This document shows, in pieces, positions 1 to 4,896 of a DNA stretch of 8,644 bases. The first letter of the stretch is position 1. Each line of letters starts with the position of its first letter. Where the stretch lies: the NCBI GenBank assembly GCA_045579105.1, contig JAZNLM010000048.1:1-8644 (forward strand), read 5' to 3'. Position numbers and translations under genes: made by a program. Source of the DNA: Flemingiibacterium sp045579105 (GTDB taxonomy: Bacteria > Bacillota > Clostridia > Oscillospirales > CAG-272). The notes beneath the pieces were generated by a model, which was not told the origin of the DNA, did no database searches, and worked only from the letters and a program-made list of their open reading frames with translations.

Positions 1-1
1 C

Positions 2-391
2 AAGGAAATCGAAGTGGCTGTTATCGGCAACGGCGAGTACACTGCTTCCACCTGCGGTCAGATAAATCCCGGCGCGGAATTTTACGACTACGATGCAAAA
101 TACAGTGCTGACAGCAATTCCTCCTGCCTGATTCCGGCCGATATAAAGCCCGAAACCGGAAAAAAGGTGCAGGAATATGCCAAACGCATTTGCACTGTGC
201 TCGGTGTCACTGGACTTTCGCGGGTTGACTTTTTCGTCACAGAAGATGAACACATAATATTTAACGAAATAAATACTCTTCCCGGATTTACGCAAATAAG
301 CATGTACCCGAAACTTTTCATGCACGACGGCAGAAGCTACGGGGAGATAATCGACGACCTTATAACGCTCGCCATCGAAAAGGGGGCGTGA
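2..391 (+). CDS. ddl: D-alanine--D-alanine ligase, C-terminal part (5' end outside window)
   Basis: This is the last 129 residues of an ATP-grasp ligase that joins two D-alanines for the peptidoglycan stem peptide in the cytosol. The frame is already open at base 2 and enters with KEIEVAVIGN, the usual Ddl central-domain strand. The Mg/ATP site follows as SRVDFF (Asp at fragment residue 76) and FNEINTLPGFT (Glu89, Asn91), the metal-binding Asp-Glu-Asn set of the family. The ending after the GRSYGEIIDDLITLAIEKGA helix is at the normal place. The stop is followed after 3 nt by murI, so the two are almost certainly one transcript. A GTG at 14 opens the same frame but lies inside a conserved strand and is not the start. 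Identification as Ddl is secure; the N-terminal half cannot be judged. Confidence 0.95.
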   Translation, partial: KEIEVAVIGNGEYTASTCGQINPGAEFYDYDAKYSADSNSSCLIPADIKPETGKKVQEYAKRICTVLGVTGLSRVDFFVTEDEHIIFNEINTLPGFTQISMYPKLFMHDGRSYGEIIDDLITLAIEKGA

Positions 392-394
392 CGC

Positions 395-1195
395 TTGATA
401 GGAATTTTTGACAGCGGTCTTGGCGGACTGTCCGCACTTAAAGAAGTACGCCGTCTGCTCCCACATGAAGATATCGTATACTTTGGCGACACCGGACGAG
501 TTCCGTACGGAACCCGCTCTAAAGAAACGATAATCAAATACTGCTTGCAGGACCTTAATTTTCTGCGCTCGCACAACGTTGATGCGATACTCGTTGCCTG
601 CGGCACGGCAAGCTCAAATGCACTTGACACGCTCCGTGAAAGTGCTCCGGACATCCCAATAATAGGAGTTATCGACTGTGGCGCGCGTGCAGCAGTTGCG
701 GCTACAAAAAACAAAATAGTAGGCATCTCAGGAACCCCATCCACAGTCGGAAGCGGCGCTTTTGAAAAAAAGCTTCGCGAGATTGACGGCTCGATTAAGG
801 CCGTATCCGCGCCCTGTCCGCTCTTCGTACCCCTTGTGGAAAACGGATTTGTTGGGGAAGATGACGAAATAACCAGACTCGCCGCAAAAGCCCACCTTGC
901 AAACATTATCGAAAGCGGCGCTGACACACTCATTCTCGGCTGTACTCACTACCCGATAATAGCAAGCGCGATTTCGAAGGTACTTCCCGATGTTACACTT
1001 GTAAACGTAGGGGGTGCCGCGGCCGAGGAGCTCCGCGACATCGTCGTATCAAACGGTAAGATGAACACCAACAAAGTCGGAACCGTGAAATATTTTGTCA
1101 GCGACGAACCGCAGGGCTTCGAGCGTATTGCATCGATATTCTTAAATGAAGAAATTCGCGATATGGCAACGCGCATAGACATCGAAAAATATTAA
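395..1195 (+). CDS. murI: Glutamate racemase
   Basis: A 266-residue protein, normal length for MurI, which interconverts L- and D-glutamate to supply D-Glu for peptidoglycan. It begins at a TTG codon: the family signature IGIFDSGLGGLSAL starts at residue 2 and a GGGGG ribosome binding site (382-386) lies 8 nt upstream inside the ddl end, suggesting translational coupling. Family residues seen: Asp6-Ser7, FGDTGRVPYGTRS (30-42), the first catalytic Cys69 in VACGTASS, and the second Cys183 plus His185 in LGCTHYPII. Two motif positions differ from the textbook consensus: ACN is ACG (Gly70), and the segment usually VIEPGA reads VIDCGA (92-97). Both catalytic cysteines are present, so I expect an active enzyme; as I recall, ACGT variants are common in Ruminococcaceae-type MurI. 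A terminator follows directly. Confidence 0.95.
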   Translation: MIGIFDSGLGGLSALKEVRRLLPHEDIVYFGDTGRVPYGTRSKETIIKYCLQDLNFLRSHNVDAILVACGTASSNALDTLRESAPDIPIIGVIDCGARAAVAATKNKIVGISGTPSTVGSGAFEKKLREIDGSIKAVSAPCPLFVPLVENGFVGEDDEITRLAAKAHLANIIESGADTLILGCTHYPIIASAISKVLPDVTLVNVGGAAAEELRDIVVSNGKMNTNKVGTVKYFVSDEPQGFERIASIFLNEEIRDMATRIDIEKY

Positions 1196-1199
1196 AAAA

Positions 1200-1232
1200 C
1201 CTCGTCCGAGCAAATCGGGCGAGGTCTTTTTT
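1200..1232 (+). terminator. Rho-independent terminator of ddl-murI
   Basis: A 9-bp stem (CCTCGTCCG at 1200-1208 pairing with CGGGCGAGG at 1216-1224, one G-U pair) with a 7-nt loop, followed by TCTTTTTT. It begins 4 nt after the murI stop and closes the cell-wall operon before the next promoter. Confidence 0.92.
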
Positions 1233-1240
1233 ATATTACC

Positions 1241-1269
1241 TTGACATTCGTACAAAAATATGCTATCAT
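1241..1269 (+). promoter_or_regulatory. SigA-type extended -10 promoter of the IclR-family gene
   Basis: TTGACA (1241-1246), a 17-bp spacer and TATCAT (1264-1269), with a TG at 1261-1262 giving the extended -10 TGnTATCAT. Transcription would start near 1276 and give a leader of about 85 nt. It lies right after the murI terminator, so the regulator is an independent unit. Confidence 0.85.
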
Positions 1270-1303
1270 TATACCATATTATATATATAACGTAGAGAAT
1301 ACC

Positions 1304-1331
1304 AGTCTAAAAACGGCTCGTTTTTCAGACT
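1304..1331 (+). promoter_or_regulatory. Inverted repeat / hairpin in the leader of the IclR-family gene
   Basis: AGTCTAAAAACG (1304-1315) pairs with CGTTTTTCAGACT (1319-1331) as a 12-bp stem with one bulged C and a 3-nt loop. It lies downstream of the promoter and ends 11 nt before the AGAAAGGA ribosome binding site. The T run is inside the stem, so it is not a terminator. Either an autoregulatory operator (IclR proteins bind palindromes) or an RNA structure acting on translation or stability is possible; the sequence does not decide. Confidence 0.5.
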
Positions 1332-1360
1332 ATGAACTTTAGAAAGGAATAGGCATAATT

Positions 1361-2125
1361 ATGTCAAATTTTGCACCTGCAGTTGATAATGCTGTAAAAC
1401 TCATCGAAAAGCTAGCTGATGAAAAAGAGCCCGTCGGCGTTTCAGAATTATCACGAAAGCTCGGTATTAACAAAAATATGATATTCCGCATTCTGAATTC
1501 CCTCGAGCAGTGCGGTTGGGTACACTCTTCAAATCACCCCGATAAAAAATACCAATTAAGCCTTCGCTTATTCAAGGTAGCAAGCAAGGCGCTTGGTACT
1601 ATGTCGCTCTCAAACGTGGCAACCCCTTTCGTTTACGATTTGTGGAAGAAGACGGGCGAGTGTACTTATCTCGCAATCAAGAGCGACGACAAGATTACCT
1701 ATATCCAGCACCTCGACAGCATCGGCAACGTACGCGTGGCAGGTACTGTTGGCGGCACGTACGATTTATACTGCTCCGCGCCGGGCAAGATAATCCTTGC
1801 CCACAGCGATGATGAGTTTGTTTTAAAGTACGTGTCACGAAAATTCAAGAAAAACACCGAGAACACACTGACCACAAAAAAAGAACTGCTTGCAGAAATC
1901 GAAAAAGTTAAAGTTCAGGGGTTTGCAACAGACAATGAGGAGTTTGGCAAGGGAATACTTTGTGTTTCCGCGCCAATATTCGATTACACAAATAGCCTTG
2001 TTGGTGCTGTGGGATGCTCGGTTTCCACAGTCAATTACACAAGAGAAGACGTTATGGCTAATATAAAACCGCTCGTCACAGAAACCGCTGAAAAGATTTC
2101 TATGAGTCTGGGATACACTGAATAA
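1361..2125 (+). CDS. IclR-family transcriptional regulator
   Basis: A 254-residue cytosolic DNA-binding protein of normal IclR length. Residues about 5-57 form the winged helix-turn-helix (AVDNAVKLIEKLADEKEPVG, then VSELSRKLGINKNMIFRIL with the recognition helix at about 36-50, and a wing ending KKYQLS). Residues about 75-250 are the GAF-like ligand-binding domain, with APGKIILA (140-147), DNEEFGKGILCVSAPIFD (191-208) and GAVGCSVS (215-222). The ATG has AGAAAGGA (1341-1348) 12 nt upstream, a long spacing but matching thrS in this window. It is transcribed alone between its promoter and a terminator. IclR proteins are mostly repressors or activators of catabolic genes, often with small carboxylic-acid ligands; no such target lies beside it, so ligand and targets cannot be told from context. 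Confidence 0.92.
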   Translation: MSNFAPAVDNAVKLIEKLADEKEPVGVSELSRKLGINKNMIFRILNSLEQCGWVHSSNHPDKKYQLSLRLFKVASKALGTMSLSNVATPFVYDLWKKTGECTYLAIKSDDKITYIQHLDSIGNVRVAGTVGGTYDLYCSAPGKIILAHSDDEFVLKYVSRKFKKNTENTLTTKKELLAEIEKVKVQGFATDNEEFGKGILCVSAPIFDYTNSLVGAVGCSVSTVNYTREDVMANIKPLVTETAEKISMSLGYTE

Positions 2126-2130
2126 AAAAG

Positions 2131-2160
2131 TTAAAGCCAAGGCAAACGCCTTGGCTTTAA
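2131..2160. terminator. Bidirectional terminator between the IclR-family gene and rpsU
   Basis: A perfect 13-bp stem (TTAAAGCCAAGGC, 2131-2143, pairing with 2148-2160) with an AAAC loop. On the plus strand it is followed by TCTTTATAATT. On the minus strand it is followed by CTTTTTTATT, the stronger U tract. It lies between convergent genes, 5 nt after one stop and 9 nt after the other. Confidence 0.93.
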
Positions 2161-2169
2161 TCTTTATAA

Positions 2170-2346
2170 TTACTTAGACTTGCGCTTTCTAGCTGCTTCA
2201 GACTTCTTCTTACGCTTTACGCTGGGCTTTTCGTAATGCTCACGCTTACGAAGCTCGGAAAGAACTCCGGATCTTGCGCACTGTCTCTTAAATCTGCGAA
2301 GAGCGCTGTCGAGCGATTCATTCTCTTTTACTCTGACCTCTGCCAT
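2170..2346 (-). CDS. rpsU: Small ribosomal subunit protein bS21
   Basis: A 58-residue, very basic protein translated from the minus strand, full length for S21. It starts MAEVRVKENESLDSALRRFK, followed by RQCARSGVLSELRKREHYEK and a lysine/arginine-rich tail (PSVKRKKKSEAARKRKSK). This is the typical S21 pattern. S21 binds the 30S platform next to the 3' end of 16S rRNA and helps initiation. The ATG is set by the purine run GGAGGGAGGG (minus strand, 2356-2365). It has its own consensus promoter and ends at the shared terminator. In many Firmicutes rpsU lies near other genes such as yqeY; here it stands alone between unrelated genes. Confidence 0.96.
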   Translation of the reverse strand: MAEVRVKENESLDSALRRFKRQCARSGVLSELRKREHYEKPSVKRKKKSEAARKRKSK

Positions 2347-2355
2347 TCTAAAATT

Positions 2356-2365
2356 CCCTCCCTCC
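2356..2365 (-). promoter_or_regulatory. Extended Shine-Dalgarno of rpsU
   Basis: On the minus strand the run GGAGGGAGGG ends 9 nt before the rpsU ATG and contains two overlapping GGAGG cores. It is the strongest ribosome binding site in the window and fixes the start. Confidence 0.85.
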
Positions 2366-2380
2366 GCAAGTGCAACAGAT

Positions 2381-2411
2381 GACTCTCGTTGTCATCCGAG
2401 ATAAACGAGTC
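2381..2411 (-). promoter_or_regulatory. Hairpin in the rpsU leader
   Basis: In the minus-strand transcript GACTCGTT (2411-2404) can pair with AACGAGAGTC (2390-2381), 8 bp with a 2-nt bulge and a 13-nt loop. It occupies the middle of the roughly 80-nt leader between the start site and the Shine-Dalgarno. No U tract follows. A role as an S21-binding autoregulatory structure or a stabiliser is conceivable but is only inference. Confidence 0.4.
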
Positions 2412-2433
2412 AGTAATTTTTTATCTCCGTAAT

Positions 2434-2462
2434 ATTATACTATAAAATCCTCGGTATGTCAA
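2434..2462 (-). promoter_or_regulatory. Consensus SigA promoter of rpsU
   Basis: On the minus strand TTGACA (2462-2457), exactly 17 bp of spacer and TATAAT (2439-2434): a full match to the consensus. Transcription would start near 2428 and give a leader of about 80 nt. Confidence 0.93.
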
Positions 2463-2532
2463 GTGTTTGTGTGAAATTTCGGGAAAATATTTTTTTATTG
2501 CCCGATAACATACGCAAATCCACGGATACGCC

Positions 2533-2760
2533 TTATATATCGAGCTTTGAGCGAACTGAATTTGAATATTCTTTCGGAGTGCGTCCCACAATTTTTGAAG
2601 ACGCGACAGAAATAATGTATAGAAGCAAAGCCAATACTAGCGGTATCTTATGATTGTAGTCCTCGCTTGTCTGATACTATGGCGTAAGCCCAGCATAATG
2701 AAGATTCGAGATACGCGTGACCTTCATTGCCGTGTCAAATTTGTTAAGATAAAAGTTCAT
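2533..2760 (-). pseudogene. Decayed AraC-family regulator remnant (internal deletion, frameshift, stops)
   Basis: No intact gene fills this interval, but the minus strand keeps two pieces of an AraC-family regulator. The first begins at an ATG (2760-2758), 8 nt past the stop of the upstream phosphatase gene, and reads MNFYLNKFDTAMKVTRISNL then HY before a stop at 2678-2680; this resembles the N-terminal start of clostridial cupin-type AraC proteins. Near the other end one frame reads IGFASIHYFCRVFK (about 2596-2635) and the frame shifted by one base continues KIVGRTPKEYSNSVRSKLDI with a stop at 2533-2535. Together these match the second HTH helix and the G-x-TP-x-EY closing motif of AraC proteins. 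The frame change sits in an A5 run (T5 on the plus strand, 2593-2597). About 230 bp remain against roughly 850 for a full gene, so most of the middle is lost. The C-terminal match is good; the N-terminal one is weaker. Confidence 0.6.
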
Positions 2761-2768
2761 AGCTTCAC

Positions 2769-3413
2769 TCAAAGAGAATTTGGGAGCGTGGTTATCATAT
2801 CGCCCATGAATGACGCTTCATCGTAAAGCTCGACTTTGGTGGTATGCGCCGCAGTGTCATAATTAACAATACAGACAGATGCATTTTTTACCCACTCGAC
2901 GCCCTGCGCTTCTTCCACTGTTTTACCGAACCATTCGCAAGCAAGCATACGTATCGGAGTTGCGTGAGTGGCAATAAGAACCGTCTTGCCCTCATTCGCT
3001 TCTGCAATTCTCCAGACCGCTCGGCGAATACGCTCGGAAAGCTCACGTACACTTTCGCCGCCGTCAGGGCGAGAATTTCCGATATCCGTTACCCACACGC
3101 GAATACTTTCGGGAAAGCGCTTTGGCAGTTCCTCAAACGGCAGATTTTCCCACTCTCCCGCGTAAAGCTCGCGAAGCTCGCGGTCGGGTGTAGGCACAAC
3201 TCCGTGAGGCTCGGCAATAATTCTGCCCGTTTCAAAAGCACGTATAAGATCGCTCGCAAAGGCAACGTCTATGTGCGTATCTTTAAGATACTCCGCCGTC
3301 TTTTTCGCCTGAGCTATTCCCATCTCTGTAAGCGCGCCATTAAAGTGGCCGTAAAATCTTTTCTCGAGATTACCGCTGCTCTGTCCGTGACGGACAAATA
3401 TCATTTTGGTCAT
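2769..3413 (-). CDS. Histidine phosphatase family protein (phosphoglycerate-mutase-like)
   Basis: A 214-residue protein of the histidine phosphatase superfamily, the usual length for the GpmB/PhoE/CobC group; it forms a phosphohistidine intermediate to hydrolyse a phosphate ester or move phosphate. Seen: the phosphate loop VRHGQSSGN with Arg8 and nucleophile His9, Arg58 in ASDLIRAFET, Glu82 in LRELYAGEWEN (the L-x-E-x3-G-x-WE motif of the acid/base Glu), and second His150 in IATHATPIR. There is no signal peptide. The ATG at 3413 is chosen because GGGGGGA lies 7 nt before it and its promoter lies upstream; the frame stays open further upstream, but that stretch contains the promoter. Substrate cannot be assigned: monomeric phosphoglycerate mutase, alpha-ribazole phosphatase or a broad phosphatase are all possible. 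No terminator is visible after it, so its transcript may read into the AraC remnant and rpsU. Confidence 0.88.
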   Translation of the reverse strand: MTKMIFVRHGQSSGNLEKRFYGHFNGALTEMGIAQAKKTAEYLKDTHIDVAFASDLIRAFETGRIIAEPHGVVPTPDRELRELYAGEWENLPFEELPKRFPESIRVWVTDIGNSRPDGGESVRELSERIRRAVWRIAEANEGKTVLIATHATPIRMLACEWFGKTVEEAQGVEWVKNASVCIVNYDTAAHTTKVELYDEASFMGDMITTLPNSL

Positions 3414-3420
3414 ATATCTA

Positions 3421-3427
3421 TCCCCCC
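3421..3427 (-). promoter_or_regulatory. Ribosome binding site deciding the start of the histidine phosphatase
   Basis: GGGGGGA on the minus strand, 7 nt before the ATG at 3413. It supports the 214-residue protein over a 264-residue reading that would start inside the preceding terminator. Confidence 0.7.
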
Positions 3428-3444
3428 AACCCCATACTACAACT

Positions 3445-3473
3445 ATTTTATCACACAAGACAGGGGTTGTCAA
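3445..3473 (-). promoter_or_regulatory. SigA promoter of the histidine phosphatase gene
   Basis: On the minus strand TTGACA (3473-3468), a 17-bp spacer and TAAAAT (3450-3445), preceded by TGA so that the extended -10 TGn is present. The start site near 3439 gives a leader of about 25 nt. It lies just past the hom terminator, so the gene is a new transcription unit. Confidence 0.88.
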
Positions 3474-3509
3474 TACAGTTAAAATCATACCGCAGTTTCG
3501 CTGACAAGT

Positions 3510-3545
3510 AAAAAATCGCGCGTACCCGTTTTCACAGGTACGCGC
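3510..3545 (-). terminator. Rho-independent terminator downstream of hom
   Basis: On the minus strand GCGCGTACC (3545-3537) pairs perfectly over 9 bp with GGTACGCGC (3526-3518) around a 10-nt loop, followed by GATTTTTTAC. It ends the aldehyde dehydrogenase-hom transcript about 90 nt after the hom stop and 37 nt before the next -35. The 90 nt between stop and stem (3546-3635) hold only a weak palindrome (TACAAAAATTTGTA at 3563-3576) and no gene that I can see. Confidence 0.9.
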
Positions 3546-3635
3546 ACAGCTGTCAGTCAGCATACAAAAATTTGTACATCACAACGCCCACGCATCTTAA
3601 CTTAATACGTTGTGTGTAGCTTCGCTTTATTTACA

Positions 3636-4829
3636 TTAAAGTACACGCATAGCCGTGAAAGGCTCGGAAAGTGTTATACCAATCTCAGCAAGGCTTACTT
3701 CATCCGTTATAACAGCGTAGCAGTCTTCGCTGTCCTCGACAACTTCTGCACCAAGCATACACAGACAGTGATTCGGCTTCTTATCAAAGCGCAGATACCA
3801 ACGCGACTTAAGTCTGTCGGCTGAAAGTATCTCATCGTCGCCAAGACGATTCCAAACGTTCACGCTATGCATCGGATGCGAAATGTACGTGGCTATCTCG
3901 ATAATATCCGAAACGACTGCGCTCGCCGTAGGAAGCTTACCCGCGCCGCGGCCGTAAAACATTACATCGTCCACTGCGTTACCATTGATAAGCACACCGT
4001 TGAAAACGTCGTTAATCCCCGAAAGGGGATTCGAATGGCGCACAAGTGTAGGTCCTACACACGCGCAGATTTTTCCGTCCACGCGGATAGCCTTACCAAT
4101 AAGCTTTATCGAAGCACCGAACTTTGCGGCGTTCGCGACGTCACGGAGTGTTACACCGCGAATACCCTCGGTGTGTATCTTCTCGGGTGGAACGAGCTTG
4201 CCAAACGCAATAGCAGAGAGTATCGCTATCTTGCGGCAGGTGTCGATACCGTCAACATCAGCGGAAGGGTCGCGTTCTGCATATCCCTTCTCCTGCGCTT
4301 CTGTAAGTGCAGTACCAAAGTCCTTATTTTCGTTTATCATCTGAGTAAGAATATAGTTGGTGGTACCGTTGAGAATACCGTTAACCTCATTGATATCGTT
4401 AGCCGTAAGGCAGCTGGATATGGGGTGAATAACGGGTATACCGCCGCCAACGCTCGCCTCAAAAAGGTAACGAACACCGTTTTCCTTCGCAATAGCAAGA
4501 AGTTCAGGACCGAATGTCGCAACCACCTCTTTGTTCGAAGTAACCACGCTCTTGCCTGCTTTCATCGCCTCAGAAGAGAATTCAAACGCAGGATGTGCGC
4601 CGCCCATAAGCTCAGCGCATATCTTAACTTCAGGGTCGTTTAATATAACGTTAACGTCGTGAACTATTTTGTCAGCGAACGGACTATCAGGGAAGTCGCG
4701 CAGATCGAGTATATACTTTATGTTGATTTCGTCGCCAACTCTCTCGGAAATAAGTTTTGCGTTCTGCGTGAGTACCTCAGCCGTTCCGCTGCCAACCACG
4801 CCAAAGCCAAATATTGCTACATTTATCAT
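3636..4829 (-). CDS. hom: Homoserine dehydrogenase (short C-terminal domain)
   Basis: A 397-residue NAD(P)H-dependent enzyme reducing aspartate semialdehyde to homoserine, the branch point to threonine and methionine. The N-terminal Rossmann fold has VAIFGFGVVGSG (4-15). Catalytic core motifs: TSNKE with Lys100, GGGIPVI (128-134), NGTTNYIL (154-161), AERDPSADVDGIDTCRK (184-200, with Glu185, Asp191, Asp195 and Lys200), and GRGAGKLPTASAVVSDI (293-309). The start has AAAGGAT 7 nt upstream. Usual Firmicute enzymes are about 430 residues and end in an ACT domain that senses threonine. Here only about 55 residues follow the core (WYLRFDKKPN onward) and the usual GVL turn of the ACT ligand site is not recognisable, so feedback inhibition may be weak or different. 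It follows the aldehyde dehydrogenase by 64 nt and probably also has its own promoter. Confidence 0.95.
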   Translation of the reverse strand: MINVAIFGFGVVGSGTAEVLTQNAKLISERVGDEINIKYILDLRDFPDSPFADKIVHDVNVILNDPEVKICAELMGGAHPAFEFSSEAMKAGKSVVTSNKEVVATFGPELLAIAKENGVRYLFEASVGGGIPVIHPISSCLTANDINEVNGILNGTTNYILTQMINENKDFGTALTEAQEKGYAERDPSADVDGIDTCRKIAILSAIAFGKLVPPEKIHTEGIRGVTLRDVANAAKFGASIKLIGKAIRVDGKICACVGPTLVRHSNPLSGINDVFNGVLINGNAVDDVMFYGRGAGKLPTASAVVSDIIEIATYISHPMHSVNVWNRLGDDEILSADRLKSRWYLRFDKKPNHCLCMLGAEVVEDSEDCYAVITDEVSLAEIGITLSEPFTAMRVL

Positions 4830-4887
4830 TGTGTTTATCCTTTATATTGTAAGTTAAATATGCTGTATCCTGTTTGGGTTTCCTGTG

Positions 4888-4896
4888 ATTATATCA
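4888..4896 (-). promoter_or_regulatory. Probable extended -10 promoter of hom overlapping the upstream stop codon
   Basis: On the minus strand TGATATAAT (4896-4888) is a perfect extended -10 (TGn plus TATAAT), and its TGA is the stop codon of the aldehyde dehydrogenase. The -35 region at 17 bp (CAATTA) is poor, which is usual for extended -10 promoters. It would give hom a leader of about 50 nt in addition to readthrough from upstream; no terminator separates the two genes. Confidence 0.55.

Noticed and set aside
2463..2520. CGGG...CCCG AT-rich inverted repeat as a terminator of the phosphatase transcript
   Set aside because: Only 4 GC pairs around an irregular AT-rich middle and no clear U tract after the stem on the minus strand.
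2456..2653. Plus-strand 65-residue open frame upstream of the phosphatase region
   Set aside because: It starts inside the rpsU -35 region, has no ribosome binding site or family resemblance, and is antisense to the AraC remnant.
2844..3482. Long plus-strand open frame opposite the phosphatase
   Set aside because: A shadow of the real minus-strand gene; no ribosome binding site or recognisable domain.
3414..3563. N-terminal extension giving a 264-residue histidine phosphatase
   Set aside because: The extension reads through the -10/-35 promoter and into the hom terminator; the family start MTKMIFVRHGQ has a GGGGGGA ribosome binding site.
4014..4031. Hairpin AATCCCC-GAAA-GGGGATT inside hom
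   Set aside because: The GAAA tetraloop forms only on the antisense strand; in the sense strand it encodes the conserved NPLSGIND segment, so it is likely coincidental.
3867..4643. 258-residue plus-strand open frame opposite hom
   Set aside because: Antisense shadow with low-complexity, unfamily-like sequence; hom on the other strand has full conserved motifs.
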